Positions 1 to 12,156 are shown, numbered from the stretch's first letter. The stretch is DNA of 64,000 nucleotides from Spisula solida (GCA_947247005.1 OX365954.1:1752001-1816000); one strand, 5' to 3'. The notes: generated by a model from the letters alone, not told the origin. Made by a program: numbers and translations.

Positions 1-34
1 TCGTGTGATTGGGGTATTACCATTTCTGATTATT

Positions 35-194
35 CAAATGGTATCCGTTCAATAACGCAAGAACGCTTTGCCCTAGGATCTTTAAACATTACCTGGAGGT
101 TGGTTATCAATAGTAGAAGACTCCTATTTGAGGTCAGTTGGTTGAAGGGCAAGGTAACTGAGACTGTTACTATTTCTGGCTATTGGGCTGCCAT
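35..194 (+). repeat. Dispersed repeat, copy A
   Basis: This segment aligns along its whole length with 8016-8174 in the same orientation. Shared blocks include ccgttcaataac, caagaacgct, gaggtcagttgg and tattgggctgcc. The two copies differ by many substitutions and small indels, so both are old. A 66-codon open frame crosses it (100-300), but copy B does not keep that frame, so I treat it as non-coding. It is probably a fragment of a larger interspersed element that starts left of the window. Confidence 0.7.
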
Positions 195-590
195 GGGGGC
201 ATTTACCGTCACGACCATTCAGACACACGAACTACTTGGCCTGAATTGTATTACTATTACTTATCTTACTGATCAAACTATACCAACCTATATCGATTAA
301 TGGTTGAAACATTAAAAGTGCTATCACGGCTCAATGCTCGAAATCGGACTATACCTGTCTTCGCCAGCGGGTAGACACGACAATGAAATCAAGTATTTAA
401 CATATGAAGTGTGTGTATTCGAATTCATACACTTGTACTTCATATTAACGAATAAAACATGAAGCGACAAACCTCCCCCATTCGAAGAGCGATCACTAAA
501 AATAAGCAGGTGTGTTGAAAGGAATACATCTAGTTTTGCTAACAAAAAATAGCATTAATCAAACGTTTAGTTACAATAAACTCTACATTT

Positions 591-824
591 CAGTGTAGCT
601 ATACGACGTGACTTTTGGCTACAGGTCAAAGACAAATTGGAAAACAAAAATAGCCCTAAGTATTTTATTTCTTCATCGTTTTTCATGAAATACACGGCAC
701 ACTAAGGGGAAAATTATTTACTTTCCATGAAACATAAGAACTTTTTCAGCAGCTATGCCGTTTTGTTCCGCACCCTGTTAAACAGTGGAAACTACAAGTT
801 TTATGTGGTATTGCTACACTGTAA
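591..824 (+). mobile_element. MITE, CAGTGTAGC family, copy 1
   Basis: The left end reads CAGTGTAGCTATACGACGTG and the right end is an inverted match (ctacactg, with ccacataaaa further in), giving imperfect TIRs of about 20 bp. The interior shares ggctacaggt, ggggaaaattatt, tttccatgaaa and tttttcagcagct with 27833-28135, 31790-31985 and 31986-32257. No transposase frame is present. The open frame 727-951 lies across the repeat and is not conserved between copies. This copy lacks the right half of the central palindrome found in the 28-kb copy. Confidence 0.6.
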
Positions 825-1364
825 TCCCTCTCCAATTTGTCATTATCTTTTTTGTAATTTGTTCAAGTTCGTTGCTAATAATTACAGTACAGCAACGTTA
901 TTGGCGTTGTATTTAGAATCGTGTTCGGGATGGAATACCGGGGGCGCATAATGCCCACAAAAAGTAATTTAGTTGATTATAATTGATATGTATTTGGGGT
1001 TGAATCTCGGACATTTCCGAATCCGTACAAAGTATAAAAATTAAACGATTTAAATACCTCGTCACACCTAACAGGAGCGACCTCCGAAATAACCTTTTTT
1101 ACGTCACGTTAGATGTTTAGTATTTCATTGAACTTTAGACGATACAGCTGTGTTAATTGTCACCTTAATATGAACGTATTTTCTTCGAATATGAACCAGA
1201 TGTTCAGGTTCGTGTAGTGTAATTAACTTTATTATAAAAGTTACCTTATGGTATTCTAAAGATAAAATGATGCCATAATTGCATACGTCACTGTCCTCCA
1301 GAATGACGTTATTCCATGAGCTTGTTTAATGTTGTTTATGTAGTTATAATATTGATAATAAGTA
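825..1364. other. AT-rich sequence, nothing recognised
   Basis: I see no open frame with a plausible product, no tRNA-like boxes and no inverted repeat. The sequence ends where the candidate 5.5-kb TIR element begins. Confidence 0.5.
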
Positions 1365-2235
1365 TATGAGTCAATTAAAAACATTCGCAGGTTTTTAGCC
1401 TCCCCAAATGAAACATCCCAATTTCTTAAATATTTGTTGTCAAATATAATGGTTTTAATTGTACAATGTTATTGTCAAAACTCTTCTTGGACATTTATGT
1501 ATAGTTTCAACCCTTAATTAAGACAATATATATGTTTTTCAACTTCAAACTTAAAGTCACTTAAGTAAATTGTCTTTGGTGTAACGATCAGGAAATTTAA
1601 CAATACATTCTTTAAACAAACTGAATTCAGCTGATTTTCAAGTACATAGTAACGAAAATACTCATATCTGAAAATTTTTTGCAGAAATTGTAAATTGATT
1701 GACTCACATGAAATTGTATAGCAAAACAATTCACCAATATCAAATCTGAACATTTTCTACTACTTTGTATTGTATATATTACAAATAAAACAGATTTGTT
1801 TATTTTATTACTCGATATGAAGACAACACCATTTCCAGTAATATTCGATTTAATCACACACTAAACATGGTTTCTAAATAATTCAACGTATAATATAAAT
1901 GTGGATAAGTTAGGCCGCTCAAGACAATACCGGGTATCCGTGTATGTCTGTAAATCCCGTCGACCGAAAGGAAAACGGATTCGTTATACGTAATTTGATT
2001 ATGCTCCCACTGATTATTCTACTACCCTTGAGATGTACTACGACTTCCACAGTGCGAGCCACAAGCCGTGGCTGTACGTAAGACACCAACCAAGCTGTAA
2101 ATCAACCGACAGTCAGATCGCGATCCCCCCACCATCGGGTTCCCGGAAAATGGAAGGGACCGCAACCCGTGCCGATCCAATGTACAGCCCGGATGCAACA
2201 ACACTGTGAGACACACAAGCCGTGGTCGTATCATG

Positions 2236-2435
2236 CCAACTTACTGAGCCACAAGCCGTGGCACTGTATACACAACCAACTTACTGAGCCACAAGCCGTG
2301 GCACGGTATACACAACCAACTTACTGAGCCACAAGCCGTGGCAGTGAGTACACAACCAACTTACTGTGCCACAAGCCGTGGCAGTGAATACACAACCAAC
2401 TTACTGGGCCACAAGCCGTGACCGTGTGTACACAA
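2236..2435 (+). repeat. 40-bp tandem repeat, five copies
   Basis: Five consecutive units of exactly 40 bp start at 2236, 2276, 2316, 2356 and 2396. Each begins ccaacttact and contains gccacaagccgtgg. The core GCCAC-AAGCC-GTGGC can form a 5-bp stem with a 5-nt loop, although the last unit breaks it. Diverged single units lie upstream at about 2054-2090 and 2205-2235, so the array was probably longer. No protein frame is maintained. Confidence 0.9.
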
Positions 2436-3159
2436 TATCAACAACCTAGGAATTACCATTAGAGGAGGGCAAAACCTAATACTACGCAACAGACACACTC
2501 ACTGATCAACCGTATGATACCTTTCCGTAGTACATCGTTAAGTCTCAACCAATTTAGATTCCCTATCAGAGGCACCTCATTCCCAGTCGGGTCCCCGGAA
2601 CGAGAAGAGGAGCCCTGATCGGTCAAACACGTTTAAAGTACATAAACTATTTAATATTGTACGAAATACCTAGGTAACATCCGTATTCCTCTCGGTCGAC
2701 CGAATTTTTCCGCCACAATAAATCATAAAATTTATACCCCAAAAATTCTGAAAAACGCAACTCAGTTCCTTAAGATCATATCCCAAATATAATCTAAATA
2801 AAACCTAAACCTACATCATTAAGGTGAATTCAATCCAACGGAAAACCCCCAGTATTTGCAACGATATCCGGTGTGGATATATCAAATTGTCCAATCGTCT
2901 TAATTGAAGGCCGACTCTATTAACTCGTTGAACTGCAAATCCTGAAACTATACTGTATAACATGAATTTACATTCCGAACATGTGTTAGCTTCCAAGAAA
3001 ATGTTGACACTTTAAAGTGAACTTGTAAGTATCTTACTCGGGGCACAGCGTTTGTTTTCTCATCAACAACGTCTGGCTCGAATGCCTATATGTCGCCATA
3101 TTTATATGGCGTTGCTGGGCTGCCTAAACTTGAATGTAAAGTAAACAATCTGACCATCG

Positions 3160-3570
3160 ACAGCACACGTTACTTCTCATAAGAAACCTAGCAAGTTGAA
3201 TGGCTCTATAACCTCACATACAGTACAGAGACAATTACCCGGCCCCGACACAAGCACGAATACAATACAAGTTCCTGTATTGATAATATCAACGTTCGAG
3301 CTAATCGTCAATATCGGTCCCTTAGCTCTGTTTTTGTACCACACATCGAGCGCCCTCGTGATACTCTCCGCTCATGAAAATATACCACAAGAACAAAAAT
3401 ATACACTTGTAACAAGATAGCTGTTGAATTATGTTCAAGAAGGTCGAGGATCATGCCACACTCTCCGAACCTTACGTTTCTCTGATACAAACAACGTATT
3501 CCTCTGCAAAAACACAAACAAAACCAACAGTGTACCGTAAAATGACTGACGGTCACATATGTACTAATAA
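3160..3570 (+). repeat. Old duplication, left copy
   Basis: This block matches 4085-4460 in the same orientation, about 0.9 kb downstream. Shared landmarks in order are catcgaca, cccgacac, aatatcggtc, gtgata/gtgaca next to ctcatgaaaa, ctctccg and a cacaaa-rich end. Identity is low and there are many indels. The small open frames here (3196-3420, 3431-3643 and the opposite strand) are not preserved in the second copy, which argues against coding. Confidence 0.55.
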
Positions 3571-4084
3571 CTTAGACAGCTTCGTAGTAACAGAGTGGTG
3601 TAAAAACAAGTACATCACAAATTGTACTATGCGTATGTATTAATTATACTTAACTTAGACTGCAGCTTGATCGGATGCCCTGTTAAAGGCAGTGAATACA
3701 CAACAAAGTCGAGTCAAAACCAAAGCCTTATCGTTGACGTCGATCCGTGTCCTAGCTGCGACAGCATCCTGGTTTCTCTTTAATAATATTACCACTACAA
3801 TATACATAAATATGTGTAATAAGCAATGACTGCACTAACTTCTCAAACAAACCCTCATAGTAAAGGAGGCCTAGGACCACGAGCTCCTAGAGTCTAATTG
3901 AATACAGGCCACTGTTAATTTAATGCTATTATGTGTTATTTGAATACTAGGATAGACCCCCATGCATGTACATAGGTCAGTAAATTTCTTACTCGTATCC
4001 TAGATCGAGAAAATGAGAAAATGTACATTCCACTCGGACCAGCACGTAACGACATCCTATACTCTGCTGATAAAACGCTTGACT

Positions 4085-4460
4085 CATCGACAAGCCTGGC
4101 TTACTGTACCATGAGTAAGACTTGAGTCAGCTATAGTTCGGAGAAATTTACGTGATCCCGACACCCCCGCCCGAACACAACACAAGGTTATTGCGCTTAT
4201 CATACAAGTTTTTGCCAGCAAACTTGCAATATCGGTCTACTAGATTTGTATTGATATTTCACATAGAGCGTCTTCGTGACATTTCCCCCCTCATGAAAAC
4301 ATACCCACTACCAACATAGACCAAGTATCAACTGTTAAATAAGCCTAATAAGTAATAACAGTTCGATATGCGCGTCAATCTCTCCGGACTATACCTGATT
4401 TGTAGACGCAATAGCCTAGTCTCACAAAAGCAGTGATCAGTCATCCACAACTACATGTAA
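4085..4460 (+). repeat. Old duplication, right copy
   Basis: Partner of 3160-3570, with the same order of short conserved blocks (cccgacac, aatatcggtc, ctcatgaaaa, ctctccgga). Beyond it, 4461-5720 holds four CACGTG hexamers and otherwise nothing I recognise. Confidence 0.55.
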
Positions 4461-5722
4461 AAAGTAAGAAAAAGTAAGAAAACCGTGCAGTTGATTGACA
4501 TAAAGTACCAGTTACAATCTCGTGATCAAGTTTGAATACACAACTGCCCATGGTATGTGACTTATAAAAACTTCGGCGGCTGTTTTAGCCATAAACATGA
4601 ATGACACACTAGCCAATTAAATTATATTCTAAAGTACACCAGAAATGCACGTGAATACCATGGTACTGACCGAGTGCTGTATACACTTCGCACGAGTGTA
4701 TCAGTATAAACCTTATAAAATGTACCCCCGACAAAAAGTTATCTTCACAAACCAAGTGTCTAATCAGCCGAACTCTACATAGTGGCAAACTATAAAAGAA
4801 ATGTTCAGTCAAAACAAGTCCGTTAATTTAAACCACGTGCCTGGTAATATACGCCAGTTACCCCTGAACGGTCTGAAACAAAATATATAATTCGTCCCAT
4901 AAACAAAATAAAATTTCAACACGTGGCCTTACCGTGTGTTATATAGCATAGCAAAGGACATTTGGCCTGTCGCTAATAATTACTCGTGTGTTTTCTCTAC
5001 CGTACTTTAAGCACGTGGCGGTTAAATTAGTAAAGTGAGGTGACAAAAATGTAATACCCGCTTCACAATCAACCAATACATTATTATACTAATAATCAAT
5101 ACACATCAATATTCAATACAGACATGTTAAAATAACGGTACTACGAGTCAACACAATCCCAGTGTCGACTCGACCGTTTCCGACTAATCCGACTTATAAG
5201 TTTCTATAAATTTACCAAACCGTGTACATAAACCTGTTCCACTAGTCACAGTAAGAACTACAAAACAAAAACGCATTACTTATCTTTTTAACCCTCTTCT
5301 ACCTCACATCAGAAGTGTTCAAATTCGCCGTTTCTCCAGATTTGTTGACCTTGAAACCACACCGAAAAATGAAAATATTACTAACGAACTGTCTGGATGT
5401 AACTGAACAAGTGCGCGGTGCACGAGATTTACTGAATATATACCCTCTGATGGTACCCTATTACGACGCTGTCATACAGCGATAAAACAGGACCCAGCCA
5501 AAATCGACCAGGTATGACTAATGCCTTTCAGACAAAGCTGGTGCGTAGCCAACACGTTTAGTGGGGATCTCGAAAAAATAAATATAATTATTTTAATTCT
5601 AAAATAATTTTGCATTATTTTTTACTTTCATATATGTAGCATTTCCTGCAGGCTATCTTTAAGATACATCTATTGTAAAGACTGTTTTTATTTCAATTAC
5701 ATCATAAAACCTGATTTACATT

Positions 5723-6323
5723 GTTACATCACGGACATTGTTACACCATGGACATATATGTTACACCACAGACAGATATGTTACACCATGGCCAAACACA
5801 TTAATATACATAATTGATCAAATTTAGGAATAAACTAAAGATAAAATGTATTGCAGACTTGTGTGGTGTATTCAGTGCTACCCAATTTCTCTATGCAAAA
5901 ACCGAAAGGATGTCATGTGTTAACAGTCAGGCCGATTGCCTTAAAGAAATTGTCCATGGTGTAACAGCTATATTAATTTTTATTAGTTTTATTATGAAAT
6001 ATAAGGACATTATTATGCTTTTTGCAACACATATCTGCTTTAAAAATACGTGTCAATAAAATACAATCGTAAGCAATTAAAATGTCAATATATTTATGAA
6101 CGTAATAGTTAATTCACTGATTTTGTCCATGGTGTAACAAATTAAATAGTACACCATGGACAGTTACACCACGGACATTTTTAAGATGTTATCATCATAA
6201 CAAACACATCGTTTATAGCACTTCGAAACTGACATTACAAAACTACTGTATACATATATCTTTAGCTAAAAGTGGAACTATTCTGAAAAAATGCTTTCGG
6301 ATGTATAATAAACAGCGTTACAC
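5723..6323. repeat. GTTACACCATGGAC motif cluster
   Basis: The 14-mer GTTACACCATGGAC and close variants occur at 5723, 5740, 5760 and 5780, the last three exactly 20 bp apart. They recur near 6150-6175 and 6314 on the plus strand. The reverse complement GTCCATGGTGTAAC appears near 5952 and 6126, and diverged copies lie at 6508 and (inverted) 1577. Short motifs repeated on both strands near an element end resemble the subterminal transposase-binding repeats of plant Spm/Ac elements. That function is inferred. Confidence 0.7.
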
Positions 6324-7133
6324 CACAGACAAATAAAAAAGTACGACCAGGGATACAAACAGTGAAATGTCTATAGATTTCCATTGATAAATTAAATTAA
6401 AAACCATTCATCGCTGTTGTGTGAAGGATGAGGAACTCTTTCAAAATAAAGAAATTATTTTGTTATTAAGGGGATCATGGTATAAAATTAGGTACCTAAT
6501 CGATTTCGTTACACCAAAGACACAAAGCTATGGGGCATGCATAAAACATAAATCTTTGCAATATTCATTGTATGTTTTTGTTTACAATATATTTTCTGTC
6601 ATTTATTAAATATTCACCATCAAAATGCACATACAAGTTTTCTCTTAACATAGGACAACATGAAATACTTTAATAAAAAGCATAACACTGTGGTACTGGG
6701 ACATTCATATTTTCCCTGTTAAAGGCAGTAAAACACAAATACAAAAATTTACAGATGACAAATCATTTAGTTTTGCAGTGTTACTATAAATAGAGAATAT
6801 ATAGCTTTATATAATGAAGGTTTTACTATTATTTATCATATATATATGTGTAAGTTATTCAATCAGGACAAGAAAACCTGCGAATTTTGAAATTGACTCA
6901 TATAGTTCTTACGTTAGTACAATTATGAATAACTAAGATAAATTTGAAGTGACATTTGAGCATGAACCTAGTGACTAAGTGGCTTTCGTAGTGGAACTTA
7001 GGTTCATCTCATTTTAAATAATACCCCATCGCAAGATGACATAAACGCTGTCTTAACCAGTGTATCAATATCAACGTTTTCCGTAGTGTTTGGTAATAAG
7101 ACTCGTCTTAGCTCTTTTCCTTACAGGCACAAT

Positions 7134-7344
7134 TTGCTGGCTTAGAATTAGAAGGTCGTAAGTACAAACTTAATATTTGTGAAAACAAGGAAAAATTGTC
7201 TGAAAACTTCTCTGTATTATGGAAAAACAAGCTTTCTTAACTTTAGTTTGGTCACCATGACCACTTCTGATGTTCATGAAAGTAGGCTCATGAGAAGCGT
7301 CTTGTGATGCAGATATCAAATATGCATGGATTTTTTGCCAGCGA
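7134..7344 (-). mobile_element. MITE, TCGCTGAC family, copy 1
   Basis: This copy has the same internal sequence as 57020-57258 and 44784-45030 but in reverse orientation. Its left end carries the terminal repeat (ttgctggcttagaa, gaaggtcgtaag). Its right end keeps only the outermost bases, gccagcga, because the inner part of the TIR is deleted. Shared internal words include tttggtca, catgacca and gatgcagat. No coding capacity. Confidence 0.75.
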
Positions 7345-8015
7345 ATTATATGTTATATGTTATGCAAGGGCTGTTCGGAAAGTTCAAAGACAAATCTGGC
7401 GCGATTTACACAATTTGAATTTCAGAGCACAATGAAGTAGTTTTCTAGGTAAGTATGAAATGCATTCATTACTTCTACAAACCATCTTATGCTACACAGG
7501 TTATTTTCTTGACCCCAGTGCACTTCGACACACATTTATATATTTGTTAACTGGATTTTAATACTCTAACCGATGAAATCATTTATAAAATAAAACAAAA
7601 GTATAAATGGTTTCACGTGTTCAAGTATAAAAACCCGCGTGCACGTGGCGACATTAAACAGCGTTTTATAGACAAAATTATATAGTAGTAATTTGTCGAT
7701 TACTTTAAAAAAACTCATCAAACGATTGGTAACGAAAATTACCGATATCCGATGTATTGCGATTGGAATGCTTCAAATGGGTAAACGTCGATCAACAAAG
7801 AAACCGTTAGCTGAGGGCATAATGTTTTCGAAACCCCTCAACAAATCTGATTAAAAATATTCTTGAAGACAGTCCCTTCAACCTCCTGTAAAACATACAT
7901 AATGATAGAAGCCAAGTGTTGTGTTTGCAGCAGAGCTGTTCTGGACAGACCCGACATTGATTATTATGCCATCCATCTTTGATGAGGGGGTATGTCTGTC
8001 GGTCGGGCGATAGAC

Positions 8016-8174
8016 CAAATGGTTTCCGTTCAATAACTCAAGAACGCTTGGCCTTATGATCTTCAAACTTAACATAGAGGTTTGTCATAACAAATAGATG
8101 ACCCCTATAAATTCTGAGGTCAGTTGGTCAAAGTCATACTGACCTTTACCATGTCTGAATATTGGGCTGCCCTG
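8016..8174 (+). repeat. Dispersed repeat, copy B
   Basis: Second copy of the repeat at 35-194, same strand, sharing caaatgg, ccgttcaataac, caagaacgct, gaggtcagttgg and attgggctgcc. The opposite-strand frame at 7878-8075 is broken relative to copy A, so no gene is called. Confidence 0.7.
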
Positions 8175-8443
8175 TAATGTATACGTGTTTTACAAACATA
8201 TTTTGCTTAACTATCGTTTCGTTGTTTCGATGTGTATTCGAAGCTACAGGCACTGGATTGAGGATACATCCTTAATATGACTTCAGAGAAAGTTTTGCGA
8301 GGACATGAGAAGTTCATGTTTCCATGCCATATATAAATATTAGACGTCCTACAGTTGAAATGACTGTAATTTGTTAATAGTATGCCGAGCATAGCCTTTA
8401 TTTGCCAGTCAGCTTTCTGCTGAAATATGGCAGGCATATGTGT

Positions 8444-8514
8444 GCCTCTACCCGTATTGGAACCCGGGGCGCCGGATTAGTCGGCAAGCGCGCTAACCAA
8501 TGAGCTATGGAGGC
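8444..8514 (-). tRNA. tRNA-like sequence, probable pseudogene or SINE head
   Basis: Read on the minus strand it starts GCCTCCATAGCTCATTGG and ends TAGAGGC, so most of a 7-bp acceptor stem pairs. It has an A-box-like TAGCTCATTGG and a B-box-like GGGTTCCAATA. A 5-bp anticodon stem (TGCCG/CGGCG) closes a loop ACTAATC, placing UAA (Leu) at the anticodon. Position 33 is C instead of the universal U, and the T stem is mispaired. I therefore call it tRNA-derived rather than a working tRNA. Confidence 0.55.
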
Positions 8515-8628
8515 ACACTTTAGTAGTTAATAGTATAGTGTTTTGTTATCATATTTTGGAAATTGATTGTTCTCGAACACATAGACTTGATTCATTGAAG
8601 AATACAGAACATTAAGTCACGTATTAAT

Positions 8629-10021
8629 GACTATTTTGATAAACAACTAGCACAATATACAATATTAACACCTTTTCCACTGTCCAGGAATGACTATTTC
8701 GATAAACAACAAGCCCAACAATACACTATAAGCACCTTTTCTACTGACCAGGAATGACTGTTTCGATAAACAACTCGTACTATAATACAATATCAGCACC
8801 TTTTCTACTGACCAGGATGACTATTTCGATAAACAACAAGCACCACAATACAATATAAGCAACTTTTCTACTGACCAGGATGACTATTTCGATAAACAAC
8901 TCGTACTATAATACAATATAAGCAACTTTTCTACTGACCAGGATGACTATTTCGATAAACAACTTGTACTATAATACAATATAAGCACCTTTTCTACTGA
9001 TCAGGATGACTATTTCGATAAACAACTCGTACTATAATACAATATCAGCACCTTTTCTACTGACCAGGATGACTATTTCGATAAACAACTCGTACTATAA
9101 TACAATATCAGCACCTCTTCTACCGACCAGGAATGACGATTTCGATAAACAACAAGCCCAACAATTCTCTATAAGCACCTTTTCTACTGACCAGGATGAC
9201 TATTTCGATAAACAACAAGCCCAACAATACACTATAAGCACCTTTTCTACCGACCAGGATGACTATTTCGATAAACAACAAGCCCAACAATACACTATAA
9301 GCACCTTTTCTACTGACCAGGATGACTATTTCGATAAACAACAAGCCCAACAATACACTATAAGCACCTTTTCTACTGACCAGGATGACTATTTCGATAA
9401 ACAACAAGCCCAACAATACACTATAAGCACCTTTGCTACTGACCAGGATGCCTATTTCGATAAACAACTCGTACTATAATACAATATCAGCACCTCTTCT
9501 ACCGACCAGGAATGACGATTTCGATAAACAACAAGCCCAACAATTCTCTATAAGCACCTTTTCTACTGACCAGGATGACTATTTCGATAAACAACAAGCC
9601 CAACAATACACTATAAGCACCTTTTCTACCGACCAGGATGACTATTTCGATAAACAACTCGTACTATAATACAATATAAGCAACTTTTCTACCCACCAGG
9701 ATGACTATTTCGATAAACAACTCGTACTATAATACAATATAAGCAACTTTTCTACCGACCAGGATGACTATTTCGATAAACAACTCGTACTATAATACAA
9801 TATTGGCACCTTTTCTACTGACCAGGAATGACTATTTCGATAAACAGCTAACACAAAAATACAATATCAGCACCTTTTCTACTGTCCAGAAATGACTATT
9901 TCGATAAACAACAAGCACAACAATATAATATCAGCACCTTTTCTACTGACCAGAAATGACTATTTCGATAAACAACAAGTACAATAATACAATATTAGCA
10001 CCTTTTCTACTTACCAGCATG
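8629..10021 (+). repeat. 63-bp minisatellite, about 22 units
   Basis: About 22 tandem units of 62-64 bp share gactatttcgataaacaac and caccttttctactgacc. Two unit classes alternate: one with caagcccaacaatacac and one with ctcgtactataatacaat. Because 63 is a multiple of three, the first class keeps a frame open over several units (157 codons at 9006-9479, and 115 codons on the other strand). The second class carries an in-frame TAA. A block of six units recurs at an offset of 379 bp (gcacctcttc at 9111 and 9490), evidence of recent unequal exchange. I regard it as non-coding. Confidence 0.95.
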
Positions 10022-11640
10022 AACTCATTTTAATATGTACAATTACACCCAGCATTTGGATGTTAGTACCATTTAACGGTGTATCTGCATATCGGAGCCC
10101 ACTTAGTGCCAAATGAGGAAACGGACCCGCTATGCTGACATAGGAAACTCTCGTGCAAACCGATCGGTTTTACAGTCTGCAATGGGCCAAAGAGGGCAGC
10201 AAATCATTACATTTGTCCAAAAAGACATGTTTGTGCATCAAATGTATAGACCACAAGGATCTGCCATTGCATTTTTATTGACCCATTTGGGAGGGACCCG
10301 AGGGGCAGGTGTCGGTTTGAAGTGGTCTCCATACGACTGAAATACTACGTGTGTGCCTTAAACATATATCATGAAAAATAATAACACAAGACAAAGACAA
10401 AAGGGGGAAAAAGAAAATCAGAAAACAAACTAGGCTGATATGGATCTAAACTCGAGCCCTCTGCTCTCACTACGATTCAGTGTGAACGAATGTGCTACCA
10501 ATGTAGCTAATTTCGGTAATATAATATCATGCGCGGTATTACTCTTATACATCCACTCAATAGGTGACCCGGGTAACAATAAGGTCAAACAGTCAATAAT
10601 GGATATACAATAAGTACCAAGAGAAACGCGAATAGCATATCTCTGTGAGTATCTACTGTACATTCGTTTACATGTTTAACAGAACTGTAATCTTTTCGCG
10701 GTATCTTTTGTGATGAGTATAGCATATTCTGACCAACCGGGCTTTAACATTTATTTGCTCCTAATTTATTTGCACACATTTCATTGGTTTTTAAATAGGT
10801 CAAAAGCAAGTCAAATATCAACGCTGAAAAATTCTTCAGTGCTTTAATAAAACAGTACCTTTGTCTCAAACTGTCCATCAGTCTTACGGCACATAACTGA
10901 CAATTAACCAAACGTTTCTTAAAACTTCAACAGTTGCCACCTGAATGATTAAGATAAAAATGCCCGTGTACAACGTCTTTACAAACAAATTAGGTCAATG
11001 ATTCGGACTCTTATTATTTGACTAACATGAACAGCATGAATGACATTTTGCTTCGTCATTTACATTATTGCAAACATAAATGTGTAGGATATTCATTTCT
11101 TTGGTAGCCGAAGGCTACCACATCGCAGCTGCAAAGTAATTACTATTCCTACACATATTTGTATTACATAATAGTTCATCACCAGTTATAGATATTCCCG
11201 AAAGTCAATCATCGTTAACATACTAGTATACCCCTTTTAGACTAATATATCCCTTTTTAGACAATTGTGTTACAGTTCTGTGTCGGTTGGATCAATTGAG
11301 TAGAATGTAGCAATATTTGTCAACATGTCAGGCGTTGACGATATCCTGTCTCGACTGGATAGACATTTGACGTTCAAAACTGAAAATCACGCTTCTTTAG
11401 AACATCACGACATTGTTTAAAGTGAAAACTATATTAGTGTCTGTTGATATATAGTATGCCGGTCTGAACAAGTTACAACAACAAAACAAATCCATTCCTT
11501 TTTATGATCGCATTCGTTAAAACATCCGTAATTAAACCTAAAATTGCAGCTGAAATATATCTGTACGTCACAACAGAAGCTGTTTTCATGTCTTAGAGAT
11601 GGTTACACAACACAGGAAAATTTTCTTCTATAATTGTTAT
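10022..11640. other. Unique-looking sequence, no recognised gene
   Basis: The longest frame (10113-10340, 75 codons) has no motif I know. A perfect hairpin, TGGTAGCC-GAA-GGCTACCA, sits at 11102-11120. Nothing else stands out. Confidence 0.4.
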
Positions 11641-11654
11641 CGAACTGCCGAGCT

Positions 11655-11850
11655 CCGAAAAGATAAGGCCCCAGATCGCTCACCTGTCGTAGTAGTGCAT
11701 GCACACCCCTGTGGTGACCTAGGTAATCATTTACATTTTCTGAATTAGAGTTTCAGAGAATTCAGCCTCTATTGCAAGTTTTTTTTATGATTTGACCATG
11801 TGACCTAGTTTTTTACCCCAGATGATTTAGGCAGTCGGATTGTAATACAG
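11655..11850 (-). mobile_element. AGCTCACCTGTC element, 3' fragment
   Basis: The segment begins ggccccagatcgctcacctgtcg, the reverse complement of the right end seen at 55290-55322 and 55770-55800 (gacaggtgag followed by gacctagg). It continues with gcatgcacacccct and gacctagttttttaccccag, also found in those copies. It stops abruptly near 11850. The missing half of such an element lies at 14110-14425 on the same strand. Confidence 0.65.
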
Positions 11851-12156
11851 ATATCTTCAAATGTTGTTGCTTAAGCATTATTTTATTACTGCAGATACTA
11901 AGCAAGCATAACGTGAAATATAAAAAATTCTACCACAGGTTAAGAAAATATATTTTTGGTTGATGACTCCTCCCATATTGCAATTTGTAGGAAAAGTTTG
12001 AGGACCATACTTACAAAAAAGTAAAAAAAAATCATCAAATTAAATTTAATTTTTAAAATAAAATAATGTCCCATGTGCCTAAAAGTTATATTATTGAAAC
12101 CAACACCAATAACCAATATTACTTTGCCTTTGTACACATACTATGTCAATGTTATA

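Larger units (their letters stand above)
1367..6900. mobile_element. Candidate 5.5-kb TIR DNA element
   Basis: The left end reads TGAGTCAATT then, after six bases, ATTCGCAGGTTTT. The right end is the reverse complement of the same two blocks (aaaacctgcgaat ... aattgactca). TA dinucleotides flank both ends (1365-1366 and 6901-6902), as expected for a TA target duplication. A second inverted pair, gttacaccaaagaca, lies inside each end (about 1577 and 6508). No transposase frame is visible, so the element is non-autonomous, badly decayed, or simply an inverted duplication. The similarity covers only about 33 bp, so the call is tentative. Confidence 0.35.

Noticed and set aside
2236..2435. CRISPR-like array of 40-bp units
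   Set aside because: Only five units; the variable part is not a distinct spacer but a diverged portion of the same unit.
9006..9479. 157-codon frame with a 21-residue repeat
   Set aside because: It follows from the 63-bp tandem unit; the frame is closed by the alternative unit class, and the opposite strand is open too.
8629..10021. CRISPR array
   Set aside because: Units are contiguous and similar throughout with no unique spacers, and the genome is eukaryotic.
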